Shown: positions 8,272 to 16,462, counted from the first letter of the stretch. The stretch: DNA of 64,000 bases from Agrobacterium tumefaciens (GCF_009649785.1 NZ_WJOK01000021.1:1-64000); one strand, 5' to 3'. Notes: generated by a model from the letters alone, not told the origin. Translations and numbers: made by a program.

Positions 8272-8296
8272 GTAACAATATCCCGCCGATTGCGAA
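8272..8296 (+). promoter_or_regulatory. SigF-type ECF promoter for the sigma/anti-sigma operon
   Basis: GTAACA (8272-8277), fifteen bases and CGAA (8293-8296) repeat the pattern of the divergent promoter at 8192-8217, with one base less spacing. This suggests autoregulation. Transcription would begin near 8303, only about ten bases before the chosen sigma start. Confidence 0.65.
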
Positions 8297-8312
8297 TAAC
8301 CCGATAGTGACG

Positions 8313-8861
8313 ATGACAGGCAGCCTTTCGGAAGAGACATTAAAAATGCTGATGCTGCGTTCCCTCGATGGGGACGAGGGCGCTTACAGGCATTTGCTCC
8401 ATGCCCTACGCAGGCTGCTGACAGCCTATTTCGACCGGCGCATGAGGACCGCTTCACGGGGGGATGTGGAAGATCTCGTTCAGGAAACCCTGTTGTCGCT
8501 TCACGCCAAACGCGAGACCTATGATCGAGCAAGGCCGTTTACCGCCTGGTTCTTTTCGATAGCGCGCTACAAACTCATCGATCACTACAGGGGCAGGGGT
8601 GCGCGCCAGCTTTCGGAAGTGGAACTTGATGAGACGCTGGAAGCGGGATCGTCCGTCGATCAGGTCACGGCACGTATGGATGTGGAACGGTTGCTCGACG
8701 AGTTGCCGAAGCGGCAACGCGACCTCATTCGCAGGGTAAAACTCGAGGGTCAGTCAATCGCCGAAGCGGCCCAAAAATCCGGCCAGACCGAGCTTGCGGC
8801 GAGGGTCGGCATTCACAGGACGCTTAAAATGCTGGCGGCAAAGTTGCGAGGCGAAACGTGA
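8313..8861 (+). CDS. ECF sigma factor (NrsF-partner type)
   Basis: A ~182-residue extracytoplasmic-function sigma factor. Sigma region 2 lies at ~13-85, with the core-binding segment DVEDLVQETLLSLH and the -10 recognition helix around FTAWFFSIARYKLIDHYR. Region 4 covers ~120-180 (LLDELPKRQRDLIRR, then the helix-turn-helix ARVGIHRTLKML). It overlaps by four bases a DUF1109 anti-sigma gene, which places it with Caulobacter SigF-like factors that respond to heavy-metal or oxidative stress. The start is uncertain: the ATG at 8313 keeps the usual N-terminal length but leaves a ~10-base leader, while the ATG at 8346 has GGAAGAG upstream. Confidence 0.88.
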   Translation: MTGSLSEETLKMLMLRSLDGDEGAYRHLLHALRRLLTAYFDRRMRTASRGDVEDLVQETLLSLHAKRETYDRARPFTAWFFSIARYKLIDHYRGRGARQLSEVELDETLEAGSSVDQVTARMDVERLLDELPKRQRDLIRRVKLEGQSIAEAAQKSGQTELAARVGIHRTLKMLAAKLRGET

Positions 8862-9502
8862 GGAAGACGGAAGACATCATTGAACAACTGGCAAGCGGAC
8901 TCAAGCCCGTGCCTGCCTTGTCACTGGAGCGTCGGCTGGCGCTGGCCGTCCTGCCTGGCCTTGGCGTTTCGCTGTTGCTGATGCTTGCCATTCTCGGGCC
9001 GCGGGTCGACATGCACGACGCTTTGACCGAGCTGGGTTTCTGGATCAAGTCCGCCTATAACGCCCTGCTGGCCCTGACTGCGTTTTTCGCGGTCGGCCGC
9101 CTTACCCGCCCCGAGGGGAACAGCGGCTGCCTTTTCGTTTGGCTTGCGCTAATTTTCGTTGTGATGGCGGCGATAGCGCTAGTTCAGCTGGGGTTTGCCT
9201 TTCCGGACAATTACAGGACGCTTGTTCTGGGGTCGTCCGCGCTGCATTGCCCGTTTTTGATCGTCGCTTTCGCGCTTCCGGTATTCCTGGCGAATTTTTC
9301 AGTTCTCAAACGCTCAGCCCCGGCTGATCCAGCCCTGGCAGGTTTTGTGGCGGGCATTGCGGCGGGTGCAGCCGGAGCCTGGGTTTATTCCTGGTTCTGC
9401 ACCGAAAACGGCATGGCTTTCGTGCTGATCTGGTATTCGCTTGGCATTTTCATCACCGGCCTGATCGGCGCTTTTGCCGGTTCGCGTTTTCTGCGCTGGT
9501 AA
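8858..9502 (+). CDS. nrsF: NrsF-like membrane anti-sigma factor (DUF1109)
   Basis: A 214-residue inner-membrane protein of the DUF1109/NrsF family with six predicted membrane segments (~27-46, 62-80, 90-110, 125-147, 158-180, 187-210) after a short cytoplasmic N-terminus that should bind the sigma factor. Cysteines in LHCPF and WFCTENG correspond in context to the conserved pair reported to be needed for metal sensing in Caulobacter NrsF. It starts with GTG overlapping the sigma stop (GTGA), so the two are translationally coupled. Expected role: hold the ECF sigma at the membrane until stress releases it. Confidence 0.88.
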   Translation: MRKTEDIIEQLASGLKPVPALSLERRLALAVLPGLGVSLLLMLAILGPRVDMHDALTELGFWIKSAYNALLALTAFFAVGRLTRPEGNSGCLFVWLALIFVVMAAIALVQLGFAFPDNYRTLVLGSSALHCPFLIVAFALPVFLANFSVLKRSAPADPALAGFVAGIAAGAAGAWVYSWFCTENGMAFVLIWYSLGIFITGLIGAFAGSRFLRW

Positions 9503-9587
9503 AAGGCGTACCTGTTCAGCCTGCGGGCATCTTGCCAGCGGTTGGGTTTTTTGATCTTCAAGGGAAACAGAAGATCCGGGAACCGCC

Positions 9588-10778
9588 ATGTTGATGAAAG
9601 ACCTTTCCGTACAGAGCCTGTTCATGGGGTGCCTGACCGCCTTTGTCGGCTTTGCCAGTTCTTTCGCCGTGGTGTTGCAGGGCCTGAAGGCTGTCGGTGC
9701 GACGGATTTCGAGGCGGCGTCTGGGCTGATGGCGCTTTCGGTGGCGATGGGGGTTTGCGCTATAGCGCTTTCAGTCGCGACGCGGATGCCTGTCAGCATC
9801 GCATGGTCGACACCTGGTGCAGCCTTGCTGGCGACCACGGGCGTGATCGAGGGCGGTTTTCCGGCCGCCGTGGGCGGGTTCATCATCTGCGCCATATTGA
9901 TCATCATTGCCGGCCTGTTCCGGCCGCTCGGAAAGGCGGTGGCCTCCATTCCAGCGCCACTTGCCAACGCCATGCTTTCCGGGGTCATCATCGGCCTGTG
10001 TTTTGCGCCGATCAAGGCGATCGGCTTTAACCCGGCGCTCGGATTGCCGATCATTCTTGCCTGGATCGTGGTGGGAGCCTTTAAACGACTTTTCGCCGTG
10101 CCTGCGGCACTTGCCGCTTTCGTACTGGTGATGATCTTCGGTGTCGATATTCCGGCGGGGGCGCTTGACCGTGTGGCGCAATCGCTGACGCCTCCGATGG
10201 AGTGGGTGACGCCCGTCTTCAGCCTGCACGCCGTCATTTCCATCGCGCTGCCGCTCTTCATAGTCACCATGGCGTCGCAGAATATTCCCGGTATCGCAGT
10301 GCTGAAGGTCAATCACTACGATCCGCAGCCCGGACCGCTTTTCGCGGCGACCGGCTTCTTCTCACTGCTTTCCGCACCCTTCGGCGGCCATGCGGTCAAT
10401 CTTGCCGCGATTACGGCGGCGATGTGCGCTGGCGAGGACGCCCATCCCGATCCGAAACGGCGCTATTGGGCGGCGATCATCGGCGGTGTCGGCTACATCG
10501 TCTTCGGCCTGCTGGCGGGCGCGGTCACGGCTTTCGTGGCACTGGCGCCGCCTGTCCTCATTCAGGCGGTGGCGGGGCTTGCACTGGTGGGCGCCTTTTC
10601 CGGCTCTGCCGTTGCGGCTTTCAAGGATCCGGAAACACGCGAGGCAGCGGCGATCACCTTCCTCATCACCGCCTCCGGCCTTTCCTTCGCCGGTGTCTCC
10701 GGTGCCTTCTGGGGGCTGATCGGTGGCGGGTTGATGATGGCTTTGACTGGTTTCGTAAAAGGATTGAAGAGACAATAG
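9588..10778 (+). CDS. benE: BenE-family benzoate/H+ symporter-like transporter
   Basis: A 396-residue polytopic membrane protein of the BenE family (benzoate:proton symport in Acinetobacter). About twelve membrane segments are visible. Characteristic segments are SIAWSTPGAALLATTG near residue 64, ASQNIPGIAVL near 230 and APFGGHAVNLAAITAAMCAG near 265, which contain the broken-helix Pro/Gly positions of this nucleobase-transporter-related fold. No benzoate degradation genes are adjacent, so the physiological substrate is open. Two ATGs are possible (9588, 9594), neither with a strong SD. Confidence 0.9.
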   Translation: MLMKDLSVQSLFMGCLTAFVGFASSFAVVLQGLKAVGATDFEAASGLMALSVAMGVCAIALSVATRMPVSIAWSTPGAALLATTGVIEGGFPAAVGGFIICAILIIIAGLFRPLGKAVASIPAPLANAMLSGVIIGLCFAPIKAIGFNPALGLPIILAWIVVGAFKRLFAVPAALAAFVLVMIFGVDIPAGALDRVAQSLTPPMEWVTPVFSLHAVISIALPLFIVTMASQNIPGIAVLKVNHYDPQPGPLFAATGFFSLLSAPFGGHAVNLAAITAAMCAGEDAHPDPKRRYWAAIIGGVGYIVFGLLAGAVTAFVALAPPVLIQAVAGLALVGAFSGSAVAAFKDPETREAAAITFLITASGLSFAGVSGAFWGLIGGGLMMALTGFVKGLKRQ

Positions 10779-10781
10779 CCC

Positions 10782-10810
10782 TTGCATCCAAATATTTCGC
10801 CGATTATAAG
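10782..10810 (+). promoter_or_regulatory. Promoter of the leu leader/leuA unit
   Basis: TTGCAT (10782-10787), a 17-base spacer and TATAAG (10805-10810) form a good housekeeping promoter immediately after benE. Transcription should start at about 10817-10818, that is, at or one base before the ATG of the leader peptide. Confidence 0.7.
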
Positions 10811-10817
10811 CTTGCCC

Positions 10818-10937
10818 ATGAGCAACAGCATCGCAACCATTTCCGGCATGAGCGCGCAGATTTCTGCGATTGCCTCTCCGTGCGGTGCACTCTCGCTTCT
10901 TAGCCTCGACCTTACACGCGGTTGCCGGGTCCAGTGA
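10818..10937 (+). CDS. Leucine-rich leader peptide of leuA
   Basis: A 39-codon ORF just ahead of leuA. Codons 25-32 encode LSLLSLDL, five Leu in eight residues, using CTC and CTT; Ile codons occur earlier. This is the signature of a leader peptide whose ribosome stalls when charged leucyl-tRNA is scarce. No SD is visible, and the predicted transcription start coincides with the ATG, so it may be translated as a leaderless message, as is known for the trp leader of Sinorhizobium. The stop codon lies inside the 5' arm of the hairpin at 10935-10981. Confidence 0.75.
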   Translation: MSNSIATISGMSAQISAIASPCGALSLLSLDLTRGCRVQ

Positions 10938-10981
10938 GGAGCGCCCGGCGGCCGAAAGCCCGCTGGCGCAAACGCTCCTCA
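10935..10981 (+). promoter_or_regulatory. Attenuator-like hairpin ahead of leuA
   Basis: TGAGGAGCG (10935-10943) pairs perfectly with CGCTCCTCA (10973-10981), with further pairing inside, and is followed by an irregular T-rich tail (TCATTTTAT). It overlaps the leader-peptide stop codon, so ribosome position would decide its formation. A smaller hairpin, GGCCC TTGA GGGCC, lies at 11011-11024. The exact terminator and antiterminator partners are not resolved. Confidence 0.55.
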
Positions 10982-11077
10982 TCTCGAAATCTCATTTTAT
11001 ACTGGATTTAGGCCCTTGAGGGCCGCGCATCCGCCGATGGCTCGAGAAGCCCGCGGAATGCGCAAGGAGGAAGCGAA

Positions 11078-12787
11078 ATGGACGGCAAGATCACCAATAT
11101 TTCCAAAGGCATGTCGGACGCGAACGTCAAGTATCGCCCTTACCCGACCATCAATATTCCTGACCGCACGTGGCCGGGCAAGACCATCACCAAGGCGCCG
11201 ATCTGGTGTTCGGTGGACCTGCGTGACGGCAACCAGTCGCTGGTCAACCCCATGGGCCACGACCGCAAGGCCCGCATGTTCAAGCTGCTGCTCGAAATGG
11301 GCTTCAAGGAAATCGAGATCGGTTTCCCCTCCGCTTCGCAGACGGACTTCGATTTTGCCCGCTGGTGCGTGGAGCAGGGCAATGTGCCTGAGGATGTTTC
11401 CCTGCAGGTGCTGGTGCAGTGCCGTCCAGAACTGATCACCCGTACCTTCGAAGCGCTGGAAGGCGCCAACAAGCCGATCATCCACTTCTACAACTCCACC
11501 TCGGAATTGCAGCGCCGCGTGGTATTCGGCAAGGATGTACACGGCATCAAGCAGATTGCCGTCGATGCCGCCAAGATGATCACCGACATGGCGGCCAAGG
11601 CCGGCGGCGGTTTCCGCTTCGAATATTCTCCGGAAAGCTTTACCGGCACCGAGCTGGAAGTGGCGCTGGAAATCTGCAATGCCGTGGTCGAGGTGGTGAA
11701 GCCGACGGCGGATAACAAGCTGATCCTGAACCTGCCTTCCACAGTCGAAATGGCCACGCCGAACATCTATGCCGACCAGATCGAATGGATGTGCCGCAAT
11801 ATCGACAATCGCGAAAACGTCATCATTTCGCTGCATCCGCACAACGACCGCGGCACTGGCATCGCTGCGACGGAGCTGGCTCTGATGGCCGGTGCGGACC
11901 GTGTCGAGGGCACGCTGTTCGGCAATGGCGAGCGCACCGGCAATGTCGACGTCGTGACGCTGGCGCTGAACATGTATACGCAGGGCGTCGATCCTGAGCT
12001 GGATTGCCGCGATATTGAGCGCATCAAGGCGGTCTACGAATATTCGAACGAGATGACGATCCCCGAGCGCCACCCTTATGTCGGCGAACTGGTCTATACG
12101 GCGTTTTCCGGCTCGCATCAGGATGCGATCAACAAGGGTATGAAGGCGATCAAGGTTGCCAATCACCCGGTATGGGAAGTGCCCTATCTGCCGATCGATC
12201 CGAAGGATGTCGGCCGCTCCTACGAAGCGATCATCCGCATCAATTCGCAGTCCGGCAAGGGCGGAATCGCCTATATTCTCCAGCAGGATTACGGCATCAA
12301 CCTGCCGCGCAACCTGCAGGTGGAGTTCCGCGAAGACATCCAGCGCATCACCGATGAAGAGGGCGTGGAACTGCCGGCCAAGCGCATCTACGAGCGCTTC
12401 TTGGAGCGTTACGTGACGCAGCCGAATGCGCGCATCAAGTTCGTCGATCACCACACCTATCCGGCGGGCGATTTCAAGGGCGTGCGCATTGTCGCCGCCG
12501 AAATCACCGATAACGGTGAGGTGAAGCGCATCGAGGGCAAGGGCACCGGTCCTATCGACGGGTTCATCAATGCGCTGTCGGTCTATCTCGGCATCGATCT
12601 GTCGGTGAATGACTATTCCGAGCATTCGCTGCAACATGGGTCCAATGCTTCCGCCATTGCCTATGTCGAGATGGAGCATCCGGGCGGAAAATTGTTCGGC
12701 GCCGGGGTGAATACGAATATTGTTGGCGCTTCGCTGGAAGCGATTGTTTCGGCGGCCAATCGGGTGCTGGAAGAGCGGGTTAAGTAA
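11078..12787 (+). CDS. leuA: 2-isopropylmalate synthase
   Basis: A 569-residue enzyme (LeuA type 2, the longer form) that condenses acetyl-CoA with 2-oxoisovalerate in the first committed step of leucine synthesis. The TIM-barrel catalytic domain covers ~30-330: the opening metal ligand is in CSVDLRDGNQSL and the metal-binding HxH site is in SLHPHNDRGTG; GNGERTGNVD follows. A linker and the C-terminal leucine-binding regulatory domain (~430-569, ending ANRVLEERVK) allow feedback inhibition. An excellent SD (AAGGAGG) precedes the ATG. Upstream lies a Leu-rich leader peptide, so synthesis is probably also attenuated by leucine supply. Confidence 0.97.
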   Translation: MDGKITNISKGMSDANVKYRPYPTINIPDRTWPGKTITKAPIWCSVDLRDGNQSLVNPMGHDRKARMFKLLLEMGFKEIEIGFPSASQTDFDFARWCVEQGNVPEDVSLQVLVQCRPELITRTFEALEGANKPIIHFYNSTSELQRRVVFGKDVHGIKQIAVDAAKMITDMAAKAGGGFRFEYSPESFTGTELEVALEICNAVVEVVKPTADNKLILNLPSTVEMATPNIYADQIEWMCRNIDNRENVIISLHPHNDRGTGIAATELALMAGADRVEGTLFGNGERTGNVDVVTLALNMYTQGVDPELDCRDIERIKAVYEYSNEMTIPERHPYVGELVYTAFSGSHQDAINKGMKAIKVANHPVWEVPYLPIDPKDVGRSYEAIIRINSQSGKGGIAYILQQDYGINLPRNLQVEFREDIQRITDEEGVELPAKRIYERFLERYVTQPNARIKFVDHHTYPAGDFKGVRIVAAEITDNGEVKRIEGKGTGPIDGFINALSVYLGIDLSVNDYSEHSLQHGSNASAIAYVEMEHPGGKLFGAGVNTNIVGASLEAIVSAANRVLEERVK

Positions 12788-12810
12788 AATTGGCGTTTGG
12801 GGGTGGGGCT

Positions 12811-12963
12811 ACCCCCTCTGTCCTGCCGGACATCTCCCCCACAAGGGGGGAGATCGACCTGAGGTACGGTCTCGCCCATCTCAACGTTCAGAATGAATTG
12901 ACGAAAGAGCGTCTTGCCGATCTCCCCCTTGTGGGGGAGATGCCCGGCAGGGCAGAGGGGGGT
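12811..12963. repeat. Rhizobial palindromic intergenic element
   Basis: Two ~46-base arms in inverted orientation (12811-12856 and 12919-12963) share the pattern CCCCTCTG..CTGCCGG.CATCTCCCCC and each contains its own palindrome, ATCTCCCCC..GGGGGAGAT. This looks like the RIME/REP-type mosaic elements spread between genes in rhizobia. It separates leuA from the convergent metallophosphoesterase gene and could also act as a bidirectional transcript end. Confidence 0.8.
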
Positions 12964-12996
12964 GAGCCACAGACTCTAACCTCAACACTCCGGAGT

Positions 12997-13947
12997 TTAT
13001 CGCCCCAGCCGCGAGAACCCCAACGGCCTACCATTCTCATAAAATACCCTGATATCTTCAAGCCCGATACCCGTTCCGGTATCGTTGAGGCTGTGGCGTT
13101 CACAGGCGACATTCCAGGTGCCGGGGCCACCGGAAATATGGAAGAGATTATAGGCCGCGCGCGGTTTTTCACCGCCCGGTCCCTGGCTGGCGGAGGCGAT
13201 GCCGACGACCGGGATGTGCTCTTGCCCGTGGTGAGTATTCAGCCAGTATACGGTGTTCAAATGGGTGTGGCCATGCAGCACGAGCTCGGCGCCGCCAACG
13301 CCAAGCGCTGCCGCGAAACGGCGAATGCCGAACATGCGCTTGTGCGCAGCCGCCGCACCGCGGATCGGTGGGTGATGGATCATCACCACGCGGAACAGCC
13401 CCTGTTCACCGGCTTTTTTTAAGAGTTCCGCGGTTGCGCGTGCTTGACGGTTGCCGAAATAGCCGGTGGCCGAGAAGGGCGGCGTTGCAATCGAGGTGGA
13501 GCAGCCGATCAGTGCGACGGGACCGCGCACGCGCATATAGGGGAAAATCTTGCGGTCATCGTCCCATTCCGCCGGGTCGCCATCGCCCCGCACATAAGGA
13601 TACCAGGCGCGCATGGCCTTGTCGTGCGCGCCGGAAACATAGGCGTCATGATTGCCGGGAACGACCGAGATCTTTTCAGGGTCGCCGACTTCTTCCAGCC
13701 AGTCGGCGGCGGCGCGAATTTCAATGCCTGTCGCAAGATTGACGAGATCGCCGGTAATAGCCAGATGATCCGGCGATTTGGCTTCGAGATCATCGAGCAG
13801 CTTTTCCAGCGTGTCGGTGAAAAGGTGCTTGCGGCGGTTGCGGTGCCAGTTGACGAAACCGGTGATACGCTTGGATGCAAGTTCCCGGAAAGTGAGTTTT
13901 GGCAATGGCCCGAGATGGACGTCTGAAATATGCGCAAGTTTGAACAT
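12997..13947 (-). CDS. Calcineurin-like metallophosphoesterase
   Basis: A 316-residue soluble phosphoesterase. All motifs of the dimetal site are present in order: HISDVHLG (residues ~6-13), ITGDLVN (~63-69), VVPGNHDAY (~95-103), MIHHPP (~195-200) and LHGHTHLN (~230-237). The family includes cyclic-nucleotide phosphodiesterases, nucleases and lipid-A (LpxH-type) hydrolases; the length and motif spacing fit the general class III phosphodiesterase group, so the substrate stays open. It converges on leuA and is divergent from a Nudix gene 66 bases away. Confidence 0.9.
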   Translation of the reverse strand: MFKLAHISDVHLGPLPKLTFRELASKRITGFVNWHRNRRKHLFTDTLEKLLDDLEAKSPDHLAITGDLVNLATGIEIRAAADWLEEVGDPEKISVVPGNHDAYVSGAHDKAMRAWYPYVRGDGDPAEWDDDRKIFPYMRVRGPVALIGCSTSIATPPFSATGYFGNRQARATAELLKKAGEQGLFRVVMIHHPPIRGAAAAHKRMFGIRRFAAALGVGGAELVLHGHTHLNTVYWLNTHHGQEHIPVVGIASASQGPGGEKPRAAYNLFHISGGPGTWNVACERHSLNDTGTGIGLEDIRVFYENGRPLGFSRLGR

Positions 13948-14013
13948 GGCGGCAGAGATAACCTATGATATGCGGCACGTCCAATAAAAGCCTGCCGGCA
14001 AGGAGAAACCAGG

Positions 14014-14505
14014 GTGAATGACGAGAGAACCGAGCGGCAGGCCCGTCCGTTCCACACGCGTATCCTTATCCGCCTGCTTCATTTCGTTTTTCTGTTCACA
14101 CGCGGTGCCACCCTCGGTGTGCGTGCGCTCTGCTTCGATGATGCGGGACGGATTTTTCTGGTGCGGCACACCTATCTGCCCGGCTGGTATCTGCCCGGCG
14201 GCGGGGTGGAACGCGGCGAAACGCTGCTGATGGCGCTCAACAAGGAAATCCGCGAGGAAGGCAATCTCGAGGCTACGTCGACCCCCGAGCTTGTCCATGT
14301 CTACCTTAATCTGGAAGGCAGCAACCGCGATCATGTGGCGCTCTACCGGCTTCAGGTTACCCAGACCACGCCGAAAAAACCGGATCATGAAATCACCGAA
14401 AGCGGTTTTTTCGATCTCTCGGACCTGCCGGAAAATGTGACGCCCGCCACCCGCCGCCGCCTTGCCGAACTTTCCGGCAAAGCGGCGATTGCCGACTACT
14501 GGTAG
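14014..14505 (+). CDS. Nudix hydrolase with an altered Nudix box
   Basis: A 163-residue Nudix-fold protein. The box lies at ~66-88, GGGVERGETL...KEIREEGN: the EE metal-binding pair is intact, but the usual Arg before the first Glu is Lys and the Gly of the EExG tail is shifted or replaced (EEGN). The N-terminus has a hydrophobic stretch, LIRLLHFVFLF, which could touch the membrane. It starts with GTG; AAGGAG eight bases upstream supports this. The substrate is unknown; the Nudix class covers nucleotides, NDP-sugars and other pyrophosphates. Confidence 0.85.
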   Translation: MNDERTERQARPFHTRILIRLLHFVFLFTRGATLGVRALCFDDAGRIFLVRHTYLPGWYLPGGGVERGETLLMALNKEIREEGNLEATSTPELVHVYLNLEGSNRDHVALYRLQVTQTTPKKPDHEITESGFFDLSDLPENVTPATRRRLAELSGKAAIADYW

Positions 14506-14522
14506 CGGCGGCGTCTCTGCCG

Positions 14523-15515
14523 TCAGGAAAGCGTCTCACGGCCATGGGCCATGGTAAGGTCCAGTTCCGGGCCAACGGGCACGATACCTGTCGGGTTGAT
14601 GGTGAGGTGGCTGCGGTAATAATGTTCCTTGATGTGGCGGATATCGACTGTGTCCGGCACGCCTGGTGTCTGGTAGAGGTCGCGGAGGTAACCCGTGAGA
14701 TGCGGGTAATCGTGAATGCGGCGGATGTTGCACTTGAAGTGGCCGACATAAACAGGGTCGAATCGCACCAGCGTGGTGAAGAGACGCCAGTCTGCTTCCG
14801 TCTGTTCTGCACCGAACAGGAAACGGCGGTCCTCCAGCCGGTCTTCCAGCATATCAAGCGTTTCAAACACCTTCACGGCATTTTGCTGATAAGCATCCTG
14901 GGTGGTGGCGAAACCGGCCTTGTAGACGCCGTTGTTGACGGTGTCGTAGATAACGTCGTTTAGCGCATCGATGTCGGCGCGCAGTGCTTCGGGATAATAA
15001 TCCGCCGCCGATCCGGTGAGGTCGTTGAAGGCCACGTTGAACATGCGGGTGATTTCGGCCGATTCATTGGAGACGATGGTGCCGCGTTCTTTGTCCCACA
15101 GTACCGGCACGGTCACCCGTCCCGAATAGTTGGCATCCGCTTTGGTATAGACCTGCCACAGCGTGGAGAAGCCGAAGAGGTGGTCCTCGGTTGCACCCGG
15201 AGTGCGTTCGCCTTCCGGTCTGAACTCCCAGCCGTTTTCCAGCATCAGCGGATCGACGACAGAGACGGAAATCAGGTCTTCCAGCTTTTTTAGTTTACGG
15301 AAAATCAGGGTGCGATGCGCCCAAGGGCAGGCGAGCGACACATAGAGGTGGTAGCGATCCTTCTCGGCCTTGAAGCCACCTTCGCCGGAAGGCCCGGGCG
15401 CGCCATCCACCGTTACCCAGTTGCGAAATTGCGAGGCGCTGCGCTTGAAGTGCCCCTTGGTTTCCTTGGTGTCGTACCAGACGTCTTTCCATACGCCTTC
15501 CACCAGCATGCCCAT
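14523..15515 (-). CDS. Glutathionyl-hydroquinone reductase (Xi-class GST)
   Basis: A 330-residue member of the YqjG/Xi-class glutathione transferases that use glutathione to reduce glutathionyl-hydroquinones. The catalytic Cys is in SLACPWAHRTL (residues ~60-70). The all-helical C-terminal domain contains FLFGAEQTEADWRLFTTLVR near residue 230 and the Tyr-rich segment GHFKCN nearby, typical of this class. Length fits the family (~320). It is convergent with the Nudix gene (17 bases apart). Confidence 0.92.
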   Translation of the reverse strand: MGMLVEGVWKDVWYDTKETKGHFKRSASQFRNWVTVDGAPGPSGEGGFKAEKDRYHLYVSLACPWAHRTLIFRKLKKLEDLISVSVVDPLMLENGWEFRPEGERTPGATEDHLFGFSTLWQVYTKADANYSGRVTVPVLWDKERGTIVSNESAEITRMFNVAFNDLTGSAADYYPEALRADIDALNDVIYDTVNNGVYKAGFATTQDAYQQNAVKVFETLDMLEDRLEDRRFLFGAEQTEADWRLFTTLVRFDPVYVGHFKCNIRRIHDYPHLTGYLRDLYQTPGVPDTVDIRHIKEHYYRSHLTINPTGIVPVGPELDLTMAHGRETLS

Positions 15516-15811
15516 GATGATCTCCTTGATTGTTTCCTTGACCGCAATCCTAACCGTTTAGCGCGGTGCCGCGAACCCGTGGCGCATTGAACAATGCGTT
15601 TCCGGTCTCGCATGGGCTGAATGGGATAGTGCCGAGATTTGTTCTGGACGGGTGGGAATTTTCCTGATAATTGCGATTTTCACAAATCTGAGGAAATCGT
15701 AGATTATGATCGAAACACGGATGCTCCGACGACGCTGACGCTCCTGAACGCCTTTACCGGCGCAGCCGTCATCTATTGTCGCATCCGCATTTTGGAAGTT
15801 TCGGTCTCTTC

Positions 15812-16381
15812 ATGTCCAAGCACGATCTTGTCTACCTCACCGAGGACGCGTCGCACGACGCCATCATCGAAATCATCAACGAAGAAGCATTCGGTCCCGG
15901 TCGGCACACCCGTGCCGCCGCGCGCATTCGCGAGCAGGGTCCGCATGACCGGTCGCTGTCCTTCGTCTGCGCCGATGATGGCGAGACGATCGCTTCGGTG
16001 CGCATGACACCGGTTCTGGCCGGTGGGGTGAAAGGCCATATGCTCGGCCCGCTTGCCGTGCGGCCGTCGCACAAGAACATGGGCATCGGCCGTGAACTCG
16101 TCCGGATTGCCATCGCTGCCGCCCGGCGGAAGGGTTCGGAGGCCGTCATTCTGATCGGCGATCCGCCCTATTACATGCCGCTTGGTTTCGAAAAGGTCGC
16201 CTACGCCGCGCTTGATTTTCCGGGCCCGGTGGATCCGAACCGGGTGCTGGTCGTGCCTGTTGGTGACGACGTGCACCAGCGGCTGAAGGGCAAGATCGGC
16301 TGGCGCAAATGCGAGGCCGCCATGCCTGCAGCCCAGGCGGAAGACGACGGCTTCGAAGAGCCTCTTCGGGTTTACGGCTGA
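15812..16381 (+). CDS. GNAT-family N-acetyltransferase
   Basis: A 189-residue YhbS-like acetyltransferase. The acetyl-CoA-binding motif A is LGPLAVRPSHKNMGIGREL (residues ~78-96, with the R/Q-x-x-G-x-G/A turn as HKNMGIG), and motif B ends YYMPLGFEK. I start at the ATG of MSKHDL; the ORF stays open twelve codons further, but only with a TTG. The substrate is unknown. It stands alone, followed by an intergenic palindrome. Confidence 0.85.
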   Translation: MSKHDLVYLTEDASHDAIIEIINEEAFGPGRHTRAAARIREQGPHDRSLSFVCADDGETIASVRMTPVLAGGVKGHMLGPLAVRPSHKNMGIGRELVRIAIAAARRKGSEAVILIGDPPYYMPLGFEKVAYAALDFPGPVDPNRVLVVPVGDDVHQRLKGKIGWRKCEAAMPAAQAEDDGFEEPLRVYG

Positions 16382-16429
16382 CGGATTTTGTTACGTCGGA
16401 TTTTCCGCCCCTCACCAGTGCGTCCTTTT

Positions 16430-16462
16430 CCCTCATTCCTGTGACAGGCACAGAAATGAGGG
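16430..16462. repeat. Intergenic palindrome (CCCTCATTCCTGTG type)
   Basis: CCCTCATTCCTGTG (16430-16443) and CACAGAAATGAGGG (16449-16462) form a 14-base inverted repeat with one mismatch and a five-base loop. It resembles a palindromic unit common between rhizobial genes and may end the GNAT transcript. Nothing else is seen between 16382 and 16623. Confidence 0.65.

Noticed and set aside
8154-8312. N-terminal extension of the ECF sigma factor
   Set aside because: It would include both ECF promoters and is much longer than the family norm.
10997-12679. 560-residue antisense ORF across leuA
   Set aside because: Shadow of a high-GC gene: His/Arg/Asp-rich, no domain, no SD, fully opposite a certain gene.
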